A stretch of 64,000 bases of DNA from Pseudomonadota bacterium. GTDB taxonomy: Bacteria; Pseudomonadota; Alphaproteobacteria; Rhizobiales; Hyphomicrobiaceae. Location: contig JAEZRM010000023.1 in NCBI GenBank assembly GCA_023412805.1, forward strand, positions 12,215-76,214. Reading direction: 5' to 3'. The notes beneath the pieces were generated by a model, which saw only the letters and a list, made by a program, of their open reading frames with translations, made no database searches and was not told the DNA's origin. Both the position numbers and the translations under genes were made by a program. Positions 17,139 to 26,015 of this stretch are shown in pieces (within the stretch, counting starts at the first letter, position 1; every line of letters starts with the position of its first letter).

Positions 17139-18638
17139 ATGGCGCAAGAACTCACCCATTTCATCGGCGGCAAGAAGGTCAAGGGTACGAGCGGCCGCTT
17201 CGGCAATGTGTTCTGGCCTATGACGGGCGAGGTCGCCGCCCGCGTGCCGCTCGCATCCACGGCTGAGGTCGATGCGGCCGTGCAGAACGCGCGCGCCGCG
17301 CAGCCGGCCTGGGCGGCCGTCAATCCGCAGCGCCGCGCCCGCGTGCTCGCGAAGTTCGTCGATCTCCTGAACCGCGATATGGACAAGCTCGCCGATGTGC
17401 TTGCGCGGGAGCACGGCAAGACGGTGCCGGATGCGAAGGGCGACATTCAGCGCGGCCTCGAGGTGTGCGAGTTCGCGACCGGCATCCCGCATCTCATCAA
17501 GGGCGAGTACACAGATGGCGCCGGCCCCGGCATCGACATCTATTCGATCCGCCAGCCGCTCGGCGTCGTTGCCGGCATCACGCCATTCAACTTCCCGGCC
17601 ATGATCCCCATGTGGAAGTTTGCGCCGGCCATCGCGTGCGGCAACGCCTTCATCCTCAAGCCCTCGGAGCGCGATCCGGGCGTGCCGCTCATGCTGGCGG
17701 AATTGATGATGGAGGCGGGCCTTCCCGCCGGCATCCTCAATGTCGTCAATGGCGACAAGGAAGCCGTGGACGCGATCCTCGACCATCCGCAGATCGAGGG
17801 TGTCGGCTTCGTCGGTTCGACGCCGATTGCGGCATATGTCTACGCGCGCGGAACGGCGTCAGGAAAGCGCGTGCAGTGCTTCGGTGGCGCCAAGAACCAC
17901 ATGCTGATCATGCCGGATGCCGATCTCGATCAGGCCGTCGATGCGCTGATCGGCGCGGGCTACGGCTCGGCCGGCGAGCGCTGCATGGCGGTGTCGGTGG
18001 CGGTGCCGGTCGGCAAGCAGACGGCCGATGCGCTCATGGACAAGCTCATTCCGCGCGTCGAGAATCTCAAGATCGGCCCGTCCACCTCGCAGGAAGCGGA
18101 CTTCGGGCCCGTCGTCACGGCGGCGCATCTCCAGAAGGTCAAGGACTACGTCGATATCGGCATCAAGGAAGGTGCGAAACTGCGCGTCGACGGCCGGAAC
18201 TTCAAGCTGCAGGGCTACGAGGGCGGCTTCTACATGGGCGGATGCCTCTTCGACGACGTTACGCGCGACATGCGCATTTACAAGGAAGAGATCTTCGGGC
18301 CGGTTCTGTCGGTCGTGCGCGCCAAGGATTACGGCGAGGCGCTGAGCCTTGCCATGGACCACGAGATGGGCAATGGCGCCGCGATCTTCACACGCGACGG
18401 CGACACGGCGCGCGACTTCGCCTCGAAGATCAATATCGGCATGGTCGGCATCAACGTGCCGATCCCGGTGCCGCTCGCCTACTACACCTTCGGCGGCTGG
18501 AAGAAGAGTGCGTTCGGCGACCTCAACCAGCATGGCCCGGATTCGATCCGCTTCTATACGCGCACGAAAACCGTCACGCAGCGCTGGCCTTCCGGCGTCA
18601 AGGAAGGCGCGGAGTTCTCCATACCTGTCATGAAGTAG
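17139..18638 (+). CDS. mmsA: CoA-acylating methylmalonate-semialdehyde dehydrogenase
   Basis: MmsA converts methylmalonate semialdehyde or malonate semialdehyde to propionyl- or acetyl-CoA with NAD+ and CoA. The 499-residue protein has the MMSDH motifs PFNFPAMIPMWKFAPAIACG and KPSERDPG, GFVGSTPIA, and the catalytic cysteine at about residue 282 in GSAGERCMA. The ending TRTKTVTQRWP is conserved in this family. The frame opens at 17100, but MAQELTHFIGG at 17139 is the usual family start. The enzyme suggests that the operon feeds valine-, beta-alanine- or inositol-like intermediates into central metabolism. Confidence 0.92.
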   Translation: MAQELTHFIGGKKVKGTSGRFGNVFWPMTGEVAARVPLASTAEVDAAVQNARAAQPAWAAVNPQRRARVLAKFVDLLNRDMDKLADVLAREHGKTVPDAKGDIQRGLEVCEFATGIPHLIKGEYTDGAGPGIDIYSIRQPLGVVAGITPFNFPAMIPMWKFAPAIACGNAFILKPSERDPGVPLMLAELMMEAGLPAGILNVVNGDKEAVDAILDHPQIEGVGFVGSTPIAAYVYARGTASGKRVQCFGGAKNHMLIMPDADLDQAVDALIGAGYGSAGERCMAVSVAVPVGKQTADALMDKLIPRVENLKIGPSTSQEADFGPVVTAAHLQKVKDYVDIGIKEGAKLRVDGRNFKLQGYEGGFYMGGCLFDDVTRDMRIYKEEIFGPVLSVVRAKDYGEALSLAMDHEMGNGAAIFTRDGDTARDFASKINIGMVGINVPIPVPLAYYTFGGWKKSAFGDLNQHGPDSIRFYTRTKTVTQRWPSGVKEGAEFSIPVMK

Positions 18639-18707
18639 ACAGGCACGAGCTGCGATAGAGGGCCACGCTCCGGACAACAGGAGCGGGCCCAATCAGGAAA
18701 CGCGCGA

Positions 18708-19343
18708 ATGTCCTCACGTCTCACGCTCTACGGCAGCTTCACGTCGAGCTCGAGCTACAAGCCGATGCTCTTTCTGTCGCTCGCGCGGCTGCCGTTCTCC
18801 TTCCGCACGGTCAACCTCAAGAAGGGCGTGCAGAACGAGCCTGCGCATCTCGCCCGCAATCGTTACGGCAAGGTGCCGGTGCTCGAACACAACGGGCTGA
18901 CGATCGTCAACTCGAACATCATCCTCGATTACCTTGCGCGCACGACGGGGCATTTTGCGGGCGCGACCGAGCAGGATCAGTGGACGGCGCGCGAGTGGTG
19001 TGCGTGGGAAGCCGACGCGATCAGCAATGTCGCGAAAGTGCGCCACTACAGTCGCTTTCGCGAGGTGCATCCCGAAGTGATGGGGTACTTCCGGCCGGAG
19101 GCGGAGAACGCGCTCAACTTCGTCGATAAATCCGTGAAGGGGCGCGAGTGGCTCGTCGGCGATCAGTGCACGATCGCGGACATCGCCTGCTGGGGGCGCA
19201 TGGTGTTCATGGCGGAGGGCGGTCTCGACATCAACCGCTGGCCGAACCTGCTGGCATGGTCGGAGCGTCTGAAAGCCATGCCGGGTTTTGCCCTCCCCTA
19301 CGATCTCATCCCGAAGAAGGATCAGGAGTTCGACCCGGCTTGA
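18708..19343 (+). CDS. Glutathione S-transferase family protein
   Basis: The 211-residue protein has a thioredoxin-like N-terminal domain with FTSSSSYKPMLFLSL, where a serine can activate the thiol. The conserved cis-Pro segment KVPVLEHNGLTIVNSNIILDYLA is present. The C-terminal helical domain holds VGDQCTIADIACWG, the N-capping box typical of GSTs. It follows mmsA by about 70 bp. The role may be conjugation, isomerisation or reductive processing of a pathway intermediate; no substrate can be read from the sequence. Confidence 0.85.
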   Translation: MSSRLTLYGSFTSSSSYKPMLFLSLARLPFSFRTVNLKKGVQNEPAHLARNRYGKVPVLEHNGLTIVNSNIILDYLARTTGHFAGATEQDQWTAREWCAWEADAISNVAKVRHYSRFREVHPEVMGYFRPEAENALNFVDKSVKGREWLVGDQCTIADIACWGRMVFMAEGGLDINRWPNLLAWSERLKAMPGFALPYDLIPKKDQEFDPA

Positions 19344-19373
19344 TCGGGCACCGCTCTTAAGCTGAGGAAGTCA

Positions 19374-19946
19374 ATGACCCGCATTCCATATCCCGACCTC
19401 GAAAAGTCTCCGCCCGAAGTCCGCGAGATGCTGGCGCGTTTGCCGGGGCCAGTCGGCATCTTCAACATGATCGCGCATGCCGAAACGGCGCTGAAGCCGC
19501 TCATGAAGCTCGGCGGTACGTTCCTCGGCAAGCTTCAACTCGATCCGCTGCTGCGCGAGCTGGTGATCTGCCACGCCGTGAACCTTGAAGGTGGCGAGTA
19601 CGAATGGGTGCAGCATGTGCCAGTCGTCCTCGCGCTTGGCGGCACGCAAGAGCAGATCGATGCTCTGCAGCTGGGCGACGATCAGGCGGCGTGCTTCAGC
19701 GATGCGCAGAAGGCGGCGTTGCGCTTTGCGCGCGAGGTCGTCGTGGATGTCGGTGCGTCCGAGGCCTCGCTTACCGAGGCACGCAAGTATCTTTCCGAGC
19801 GCGAGGTCGTGGAGCTGATCCTGGTGGCCGGCTTCTACATCATGCTCGCGCGCCTTACCGAGACGCTCGACATTCCGAACGATCCGCCGATCGGCGACAA
19901 GCTGGTCAGCCAGATCGAGGCGCGAGTCGCAGCCAAGAAGAAGTGA
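19374..19946 (+). CDS. Carboxymuconolactone decarboxylase family protein
   Basis: This 190-residue helical protein belongs to the CMD/AhpD-like group. The core LRELVICHAVNLEGGEYEWVQHVPVVLALG carries the conserved glutamate/histidine positions but not the CxxC of peroxidase-type AhpD. It probably acts as a decarboxylase, isomerase or lactonase-like enzyme. It is 30 bp after the GST gene and 12 bp before the phosphodiesterase gene, the tightest spacing of the operon. Confidence 0.85.
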   Translation: MTRIPYPDLEKSPPEVREMLARLPGPVGIFNMIAHAETALKPLMKLGGTFLGKLQLDPLLRELVICHAVNLEGGEYEWVQHVPVVLALGGTQEQIDALQLGDDQAACFSDAQKAALRFAREVVVDVGASEASLTEARKYLSEREVVELILVAGFYIMLARLTETLDIPNDPPIGDKLVSQIEARVAAKKK

Positions 19947-19958
19947 GAGGGTAGCGGG

Positions 19959-21209
19959 ATGAAGCGCGCGGTCTATGTCAACTGCGATGGCCTCTGCACG
20001 GATTGGATCAGCGAGAAGCGGACGCCCGCACTCTCGGCGCTTTCGGCGCGTGGCCTTAGATGCGCCGAGCATCGTTCGATCTTTCCATCCGTGACGCGCG
20101 CGTCGGCGGCGGCTGTCGGCTCAGGCTGCCGGCCGATCAAGCATGGTCTGCACGGCAATCGCATGGGGCTCATCGAGGAAGGGCGCATTGTCGTGCGCGA
20201 TGCGGGCCCGCCGAACTTCCGCGATCATATGCGCAAGGCACTTGGCCGCACATTGCGCGTGCCGAGCATGTCGCAGCGCGTCGCCACGCATGGCGGCTTC
20301 GTCGCCTACTCGAATGTGTCGCCGGGTGCGGCGTACTTCCTCGATCCTGACGAGCATGGCGAAGTGCGCCATCGCGCGGGTTCGTATGGCCCGGGCGGAT
20401 CGGCCGTGCCGCCACTGCCAATCAAGGGCGGCCTCGAAGGCGATATCGCCATGGCGGGCCTCTTCTGTGATGAGGTGCTGAAGGGCAAGCCGCGCGCGAT
20501 TTCCGTCATGTGGTTCGGCGATCCCGATCTCACCATGCACAACGCGCCGATCGGCTCGCCGACGCATATGGCGGCGCTCAAGCAGATCGACGCGCTCGTC
20601 GGCGATGTCGCGGCTACCATCGATGCTTTGCGCGCCAAGGGCGAGGACATCCTGCTCATGGTCGGCTCCGATCATGGACATGAGACGATCACGCAGGGCA
20701 TCAACGTTGCTGCGTGGCTCGACGACAATGGTTTCGGTGCGCTTCGCGAAGCTGGCCAGATTGCCTTCGCGACGCAGGGCACGGCAGCGCTGCTCTATGC
20801 CATCGGTGAAGCCGAGCGCGTAGTTCCGGAAGTGCTCGCAAAGCTGAAGTCGGCGCCGTGGGTCGGTGAAATCGCGACGGGCGACAAGCTCGCGCAGCTC
20901 GGCATCGCAGTCGAGGGCGGGCTCGTCGCCGGCATCAGTCTCGCGCGCTCACCCGAGCCGAACGAGTTTGGTGTGGCGGGGCAGCGATGGGCGTCCTTCA
21001 ACGGTCCCGAGTTCAAGGGTCTGGGTTTCGGCCAGCACGGCGGATGGGGGCCGGACGAGACGCGCCCCTTCCTCATTGTCGATCATCCCGGCGCCAAGCC
21101 AAGACGGCGCACCGAGCGAACCTCGCTCATCGATATCGCGCCGACGATCCTGACATTCCTCGGATTGCCGGTGGACGGGATGGAAGGAAAGCCCATCGCC
21201 TGGGATTGA
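19959..21209 (+). CDS. Alkaline phosphatase superfamily phosphodiesterase/phosphonoacetate hydrolase-like
   Basis: The 416-residue protein has a metal-binding CDGLCTDW near the N terminus, a threonine nucleophile in FPSVTRASAAAVGSG, WFGDPDLTMH, and the zinc-ligand run GSDHGHET. These are signatures of the type I phosphodiesterase/nucleotide pyrophosphatase branch, which also includes phosphonoacetate hydrolase. There is no signal peptide, so it is cytoplasmic. It is the last gene of the 15.0-21.2 kb cluster; the substrate is not identifiable. Confidence 0.85.
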   Translation: MKRAVYVNCDGLCTDWISEKRTPALSALSARGLRCAEHRSIFPSVTRASAAAVGSGCRPIKHGLHGNRMGLIEEGRIVVRDAGPPNFRDHMRKALGRTLRVPSMSQRVATHGGFVAYSNVSPGAAYFLDPDEHGEVRHRAGSYGPGGSAVPPLPIKGGLEGDIAMAGLFCDEVLKGKPRAISVMWFGDPDLTMHNAPIGSPTHMAALKQIDALVGDVAATIDALRAKGEDILLMVGSDHGHETITQGINVAAWLDDNGFGALREAGQIAFATQGTAALLYAIGEAERVVPEVLAKLKSAPWVGEIATGDKLAQLGIAVEGGLVAGISLARSPEPNEFGVAGQRWASFNGPEFKGLGFGQHGGWGPDETRPFLIVDHPGAKPRRRTERTSLIDIAPTILTFLGLPVDGMEGKPIAWD

Positions 21210-21229
21210 GGCGGTAGCTGTAGCGGCCG

Positions 21230-22714
21230 TCAATCGCCCTTGATCGCAGGTGTCGCGGCAGCTTTGGTGCCGGGCTTGCGGACGTGGATAGTGGCGAGCT
21301 GATCGCTATAGACCTTCTGCCAGCCTTCGACGCGATCGAGGAGCTTTGCCGCTGCGCTTGCGGAGCTCAACAAGGTGGCTTCAACATCGTAGTCGCGGAG
21401 CAACTGGAACAGTTTGTCAGGCTGCACCAGGCGGCGGGCATTGGTGTGATCCACCATAAGCTTCTCGCCGTACAGCTCCGTGCGTCCATCGATGAAGGTT
21501 GGCACCTCGCGCCAGATCAGATAGCCGCCGAAGTTGTAGTCATTGAATACGCGGCTGACATTGAGCTTCTTCAACTCGTTCACGGCAGCGACCGGCGACA
21601 TGCGCGCGAATGGTGCGTAGTGAAGCGTCGAGGCGATAAGAACGGTGAGAGCGATCGAGGTCATCGCGATGACGGCGAGCAGTGGCCACTGCTGCAGTGA
21701 CGATGCACCCGCAGCAGGTGGATCGCGGCCGATCTGCTCGCCGAGCGACTTCGCGAGCACCAGCGGTGCGAGAAGCGCCAGAACTTCCGCATTTCTCACG
21801 TGGCTCAAGGCCATGTACACGAAGCCGAGCATCAGCACGATCCGCATCGGCGGGAGGGTGATGCCGCGCCACAATACAAAGGCGAAGCCGGCGAGCACGG
21901 TCAGCTCGAGCGGTCCCGCCTGACCGAAATTCGCCGCTCGCCACTCACCGATCAGCGCGAGCGCGCCGCCGAGGCTGAGAATGCGCCGCGAGGCCAGCAG
22001 CGCTTCCCAGCCGTAGGGCGTGATGCAGCTTGCCGCGAGCGCCGCGACGCCAAACACTGCCCATCGCAGGAATATGGTGGGCTGCTCCGGCTTCGATGCG
22101 CGCCAGATCGCATCGAGCGCGATCGGCCCGATCAATGCGAGGCCCAGGACGAAGCCGCCATGCAAGTTGGCCCACAGAGCCATCAAAGGCAGCAGCCAGA
22201 ATGACGGCGCGCCTTTGCGATCCATCGCGCCGACGAGGCCGGCGACCCAAGCGACCATCACGGGCATCGCCAGCACATGCGGGCGCGCCAGCAAGTGGGA
22301 CGCCATCAACATGATGGCCGCAGTGACCAGCACCAGGACGGCGGTATGCGACAGGCGTGCAGTAAGAAAGCGCGTCAGGAGTGCGAGTGAGAGGGCAACT
22401 GCGGCAGATGCCAGGACGACCGGCCCGGTCCAGCCGAGGGCGCCATAGGCGAGCGCATAGAGCACCTGTGCCAGCCATTGGGTCGAGATCCAGGGCTGAC
22501 CGTGCATCGTGAAGGAGTAGATGTCGGTGCGGGGGAGCGCGTGGTTGTCGAGGATCCACTGCCCAATGGTGATCTGCCAGTAAGTATCGGGGTCATTGAG
22601 CAGACTGCTGCCAATCATCAGCAACAGCGCATAGACGCCGAGACCGACCCAGACCGGCAGCAGGGCCAGCGGCTTCATGCGGGCCTCGGCAGCTTGGGCG
22701 ATGGACATCGTCAT
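21230..22714 (-). CDS. Polytopic membrane protein, GT-C-glycosyltransferase-like
   Basis: The 494-residue protein has about ten hydrophobic segments and a soluble C-terminal region of roughly 130 residues (YNFGGYLIWREVPTFIDGR). The first loop DPDTYWQITIGQWILDNHAL with a following HGQPWISTQWLAQ resembles the acidic first periplasmic loop of GT-C-fold lipid-sugar transferases, so a cell-envelope glycosylation role is possible. Start at 22714 is chosen because the frame beyond it shows no membrane-protein character; the ATG at 22708 is also possible. Confidence 0.7.
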   Translation of the reverse strand: MTMSIAQAAEARMKPLALLPVWVGLGVYALLLMIGSSLLNDPDTYWQITIGQWILDNHALPRTDIYSFTMHGQPWISTQWLAQVLYALAYGALGWTGPVVLASAAVALSLALLTRFLTARLSHTAVLVLVTAAIMLMASHLLARPHVLAMPVMVAWVAGLVGAMDRKGAPSFWLLPLMALWANLHGGFVLGLALIGPIALDAIWRASKPEQPTIFLRWAVFGVAALAASCITPYGWEALLASRRILSLGGALALIGEWRAANFGQAGPLELTVLAGFAFVLWRGITLPPMRIVLMLGFVYMALSHVRNAEVLALLAPLVLAKSLGEQIGRDPPAAGASSLQQWPLLAVIAMTSIALTVLIASTLHYAPFARMSPVAAVNELKKLNVSRVFNDYNFGGYLIWREVPTFIDGRTELYGEKLMVDHTNARRLVQPDKLFQLLRDYDVEATLLSSASAAAKLLDRVEGWQKVYSDQLATIHVRKPGTKAAATPAIKGD

Positions 22715-22943
22715 GATCAGGACCGTCGCAAAATGGCATCGGCAACCGCCGTGAACGATGACCAAACCACGTCCGCGCATAATTTTAGGTAAACCACGAT
22801 CGAGCTGGCCGCCGCGATCGAGTTGTGAAATGGCCCATATCCAGGTGGCGCGCACCTGGATGCCGGGTAGCCCATCCTCTTGACAGATCGTCGATCACGT
22901 CCAATGTTAAGATGCTTAACATGACGGTAGACGAGGGATCTCA

Positions 22944-23360
22944 ATGCGCAAGCATGTGCTGATGTGGTGGCTCGCGGGCGGCGCAACCCTGCTCGGGACA
23001 TCGCTGGCTTATATCGCGAGCCGCCCCCGGTTCGCGCCGGCCGTGTCGCGCGTCCAGGCGGGTGTTACGCGGGTGCGGGAGAGCCGGGCCTGGGAGAACG
23101 GCGCTTGGATCAGCCGGAAGCTCGGTGAGAAGATCGGCGACGGCCTCGGCCATCTGCTTCGGAAGGATCGCAGTGGGCGTGGTGGTCGTGAAGAAGCGCG
23201 GCCCGTCGTGCGCAATGCGGCCTTCGAGGAATATCGTGCCGCGGAGCTCGCGCGTCTCGAGGACGAGGAGCGCGATTTTCACGCGTATCTGGAGCGTCTG
23301 CGCGCTGCGCGTGACCGCGAGGAATTCGAGGCCTTCATGCAGGATCGGCGCGCGCGTTGA
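22944..23360 (+). CDS. DUF2852-like membrane-anchored protein
   Basis: The 138-residue product starts with a short transmembrane or signal-anchor segment (MWWLAGGATLLGTSLAYI). It is followed by a basic region and a C-terminal charged helix, EYRAAELARLEDEERDFHAY then AAR, EEFEAFMQDRRAR. That tail matches my recollection of the DUF2852 family of Hyphomicrobiales, for which no function is established. An intrinsic terminator follows at 23396. It is divergent from the membrane-protein gene. Confidence 0.65.
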   Translation: MRKHVLMWWLAGGATLLGTSLAYIASRPRFAPAVSRVQAGVTRVRESRAWENGAWISRKLGEKIGDGLGHLLRKDRSGRGGREEARPVVRNAAFEEYRAAELARLEDEERDFHAYLERLRAARDREEFEAFMQDRRAR

Positions 23361-23395
23361 GGCGACGCCGGCTCAAGTCGGAGCGCGAATAGCAC

Positions 23396-23435
23396 AACGG
23401 GAGGAGCGCGGTCAGCACTCCTCCCGTTTTGCTTT
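23396..23435 (+). terminator. Rho-independent terminator
   Basis: Perfect 11-bp arms AACGGGAGGAG (23396-23406) and CTCCTCCCGTT (23418-23428) are followed by TTGCTTT. It ends transcription of the DUF2852-like gene on the plus strand. Confidence 0.85.
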
Positions 23436-23445
23436 GCCGGGCATG

Positions 23446-23841
23446 TCAGGCCGTTGCGACATCCGAGCGCTGCAGCGCATTGTGCTCCAGTAGCGCGAGC
23501 ACCGCGACGACAGCAGCCTGCGCAAGAATGAATATGGTTCCGAGCGCATTCGGCGCGATGAATGCGAATACGCCGAGGCTCGCGATCACCCACCCGATAT
23601 TCCCGAGCACGATCAACCAGACGATCGGCCGCGACGGCGATGCCTGAAGCCCGGCAAAGATCATGAGTGCGGCGCAGGGGAACAGGATCAATCCGGCCCA
23701 GGTGAGCAGCGGTGCGGGAATGGCGGTGAGGCCGGCGACGAAGTTCGATCCGAACGCCATCAGGGCGCCGGCAGCGATGCAGGTTGCCGCATCGAGCAGA
23801 AGAACGTTCTGGAGTGTGTTGTTGGACTGAATGGGGCTCAT
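23446..23841 (-). CDS. Small four-helix membrane protein
   Basis: The 131-residue product has four hydrophobic segments (LLDAATCIAAGALMAFGSNF, LLTWAGLILFPCAALMIFAG, VWLIVLGNIGWVIASLGVFA, LGTIFILAQAAVVAVLALLE) and no catalytic motif. It is of the SPW-/DUF-like integral membrane type often found next to regulators. It is divergent from the XRE regulator, which is its likely controller (inference). Confidence 0.75.
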   Translation of the reverse strand: MSPIQSNNTLQNVLLLDAATCIAAGALMAFGSNFVAGLTAIPAPLLTWAGLILFPCAALMIFAGLQASPSRPIVWLIVLGNIGWVIASLGVFAFIAPNALGTIFILAQAAVVAVLALLEHNALQRSDVATA

Positions 23842-23974
23842 GGTTGTTCTCCGTGGGCTTTTGTGGCGGAGCTTCGTTCAGCTCCATGCCCCGGAAGATG
23901 GCGACAGCGATGCGCCTGGTCGATTACGCTGGAGGTAATTGGATCGCGATTGCCTCGTCGGTAGTTTCGTCACC

Positions 23975-24829
23975 ATGCCGAACACACAGCCCACTGCCGG
24001 AACCCTGCTGCGGACATGGCGTCAGCGCCGCCGCATGAGCCAGCTCGAACTGGCGCTCGAGGCCGAGGTCTCGCAACGCCATCTCAGCTTCGTCGAGTCC
24101 GGACGCTCCGCGCCGAGCCGGGACATGATCCTGCATCTGGCAGAGCGCCTTTCGATCCCGCTGCGCGAGCGCAATATCCTGCTCGTCGCAGCCGGCTTCG
24201 CGCCCATCTATCAGGAACGCAGTCTCGATGATCCGGCGCTCACGGCGCAGCGCGAAGCCATCGACGTCGTGCTCAAAGGGCATGAGCCGTTTCCCGCACT
24301 CGCCGTCGATCGGCACTGGACGCTCGTCGCGTCGAACGCCGCGATCGGACCGCTTATCGCAGGCATCGATGCCAAGCTGCTGGAGCCGCCGCTGAACGTG
24401 CTGCGCCTGAGTCTCCATCCGCAGGGTATGGCGCCGCGCATCGCGAATTATCCTGAGTGGAAGGCGCATGTCATTGCGCGCCTGACGCAGCAGGTGGATG
24501 CTTCGGCGGATGCCAAACTGAATGAGCTGCTGGAGGAGTTGAAGACCTACCAGCGCCCGCGCGGGGGACCGATTACCGCACCATCACCCAAGCGCGACTT
24601 CGGCAATGTGGTCGTGCCACTGCAACTGATGACGCCGGACGGAATGCTCTCGTTCTTCTCGACGACCACGGTGTTCGGCACGCCTGTCGACATCACGATC
24701 GCGGAGATCGCGATCGAAGCGTTCTATCCGGCGGACAAGGTGACGGCGGAGGCCGTGCGCAAGGCCGCGGCTGGTACGAAGCCGCCCATCGCGAGCGCCA
24801 AGCCCCCTAAACCCCGTAGCGGCCGATGA
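23975..24829 (+). CDS. XRE-family transcriptional regulator with MmyB-like ligand-binding domain
   Basis: The 284-residue protein has an N-terminal HTH_XRE domain (LLRTWRQRRRMSQLELALEA, then VSQRHLSFVESGRSAPSR). This is followed by an MmyB-like domain with the typical RHWTLVASNAA-type motif (DRHWTLVASNAA). Such regulators often control an adjacent divergent gene, here the small membrane protein at 23446-23841. The frame opens at a TTG at 23939 with GGAGGT very close to it; ATG 23975 matches the usual MPNTQPTAG-like start. Its 3' end overlaps the convergent thiolase gene by 23 bp. Confidence 0.88.
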   Translation: MPNTQPTAGTLLRTWRQRRRMSQLELALEAEVSQRHLSFVESGRSAPSRDMILHLAERLSIPLRERNILLVAAGFAPIYQERSLDDPALTAQREAIDVVLKGHEPFPALAVDRHWTLVASNAAIGPLIAGIDAKLLEPPLNVLRLSLHPQGMAPRIANYPEWKAHVIARLTQQVDASADAKLNELLEELKTYQRPRGGPITAPSPKRDFGNVVVPLQLMTPDGMLSFFSTTTVFGTPVDITIAEIAIEAFYPADKVTAEAVRKAAAGTKPPIASAKPPKPRSGR

Positions 24830-26012
24830 TCGAGATCGAGCACACATTCTGATGCGGGAAACCGCCCAGGTTATGTGTGAGGCCGAGTGTCGGCTCGTCC
24901 TGGCGCTGGCGAGGACCGGCGCGGCCGAGCATCTGCAGATAGATCTCGTAGATCATGCGCAGGCCCGAAGCGCCGATCGGATGGCCGAAGCATTTGAGGC
25001 CGCCGTCGATCTGGCAGGGCACGCCGCCGTCGGCATTGTAGAAGCCATCGAGAATGTCCTTCACGGCCCCGCCCTCCTTGGAGATGAAGAGATCCTCCAT
25101 GGTGACGAGCTCGGTAATCGAGAAGCAGTCGTGCACCTCGATGAGCGAGAGTTCCTTGCGCGGATCCTCGATGCCGGCCTCTGTGTAGGCGCGTTTCGAT
25201 GCCGTGCGCGTCGTTACGAAGTGGCTGCCGTCCCAGGAATTGTGGCTCGCTTCCTGGCCATTCGAGACCGAGAGCTGCAGCGCCTTCACCGAGACGATGT
25301 CGTGCTTGCCGAGGCTTCTCGCTATCTCGGGCGTCGTCACGATCGCGCAGGCGGCGCCATCCGACACGCCGCAGCAATCATACAACCCCAGCGGTTCCGC
25401 GACGGTCGGCGCGCCGAGCACGGTGTCGATGTTGATCTTGTTGCGCAGGTGCGCCTTCGGATTCTTGGCGCCGTTGTCGTGGCTCTTGACGGAGATCTGC
25501 GCCATGGCGCGCTTGAGTTCTTCGGGCGACGTGCCGTTCTTGGCACGATAGGCGGCCGCGAGCTGCGCGAACGAGCCGGGGGCTGAAAAATTCGCCCACG
25601 ACATCGAATTCAGTACGCCACGCGAGCGCTGCGGGAGGCCGCCGTAGCCCGTGTCCTTGAGCTTCTCGACGCCCATGGCGAGTGCGATGTCGGCCGCACC
25701 CGATGCGACCGCGTAGACAGCGCCGCGGAAGGCTTCCGTGCCGGACGCGCAGTAGTTCTCGACGCGCGTCACGGGGATGTAGGGCAGCCTGAGCGCGATC
25801 GCGAGCGGCACGCCCGATTTGCCCACGTGCTGATCCTCGATTGCAGTCGAGAGCCACGCGGCGTTGATCTGCTTCGTTTCGATGCCGGCGTCGGTCAATG
25901 CCTCTTCATAAGCCTCGACCATGAGGTCGTCGGCTTCCTTGTCCCACCGCTCGCCGAACTTCGAGCAGCCCATGCCGAGGATCGCAACTTTGTCCTTGAT
26001 GCCCGAAGCCAT
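24807..26012 (-). CDS. Thiolase-family acetyl-CoA acetyltransferase (SCP2-type)
   Basis: The 401-residue protein has a reactive cysteine at residue 88 in VENYCASGTEAF. It carries the second-half motif SLIEVHDCFSITELV and the late KCFGHPIGASGLRM, which supplies catalytic His and the oxyanion glycines. This arrangement is that of SCP2/archaeal-type thiolases, which cleave or form 3-ketoacyl-CoA. It is 4 bp downstream of the HMG-CoA-synthase-like/DUF35 fusion gene and must be co-transcribed with it, so the two proteins probably form a complex like the archaeal thiolase-HMGS-DUF35 assembly. Confidence 0.9.
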   Translation of the reverse strand: MASGIKDKVAILGMGCSKFGERWDKEADDLMVEAYEEALTDAGIETKQINAAWLSTAIEDQHVGKSGVPLAIALRLPYIPVTRVENYCASGTEAFRGAVYAVASGAADIALAMGVEKLKDTGYGGLPQRSRGVLNSMSWANFSAPGSFAQLAAAYRAKNGTSPEELKRAMAQISVKSHDNGAKNPKAHLRNKINIDTVLGAPTVAEPLGLYDCCGVSDGAACAIVTTPEIARSLGKHDIVSVKALQLSVSNGQEASHNSWDGSHFVTTRTASKRAYTEAGIEDPRKELSLIEVHDCFSITELVTMEDLFISKEGGAVKDILDGFYNADGGVPCQIDGGLKCFGHPIGASGLRMIYEIYLQMLGRAGPRQRQDEPTLGLTHNLGGFPHQNVCSISIIGRYGV

Positions 26013-26015
26013 GGC

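Noticed and set aside
17465..18658. 397-codon plus-strand frame inside mmsA in another phase
   Set aside because: It is His/Arg-rich and motif-free, an out-of-phase translation of mmsA.
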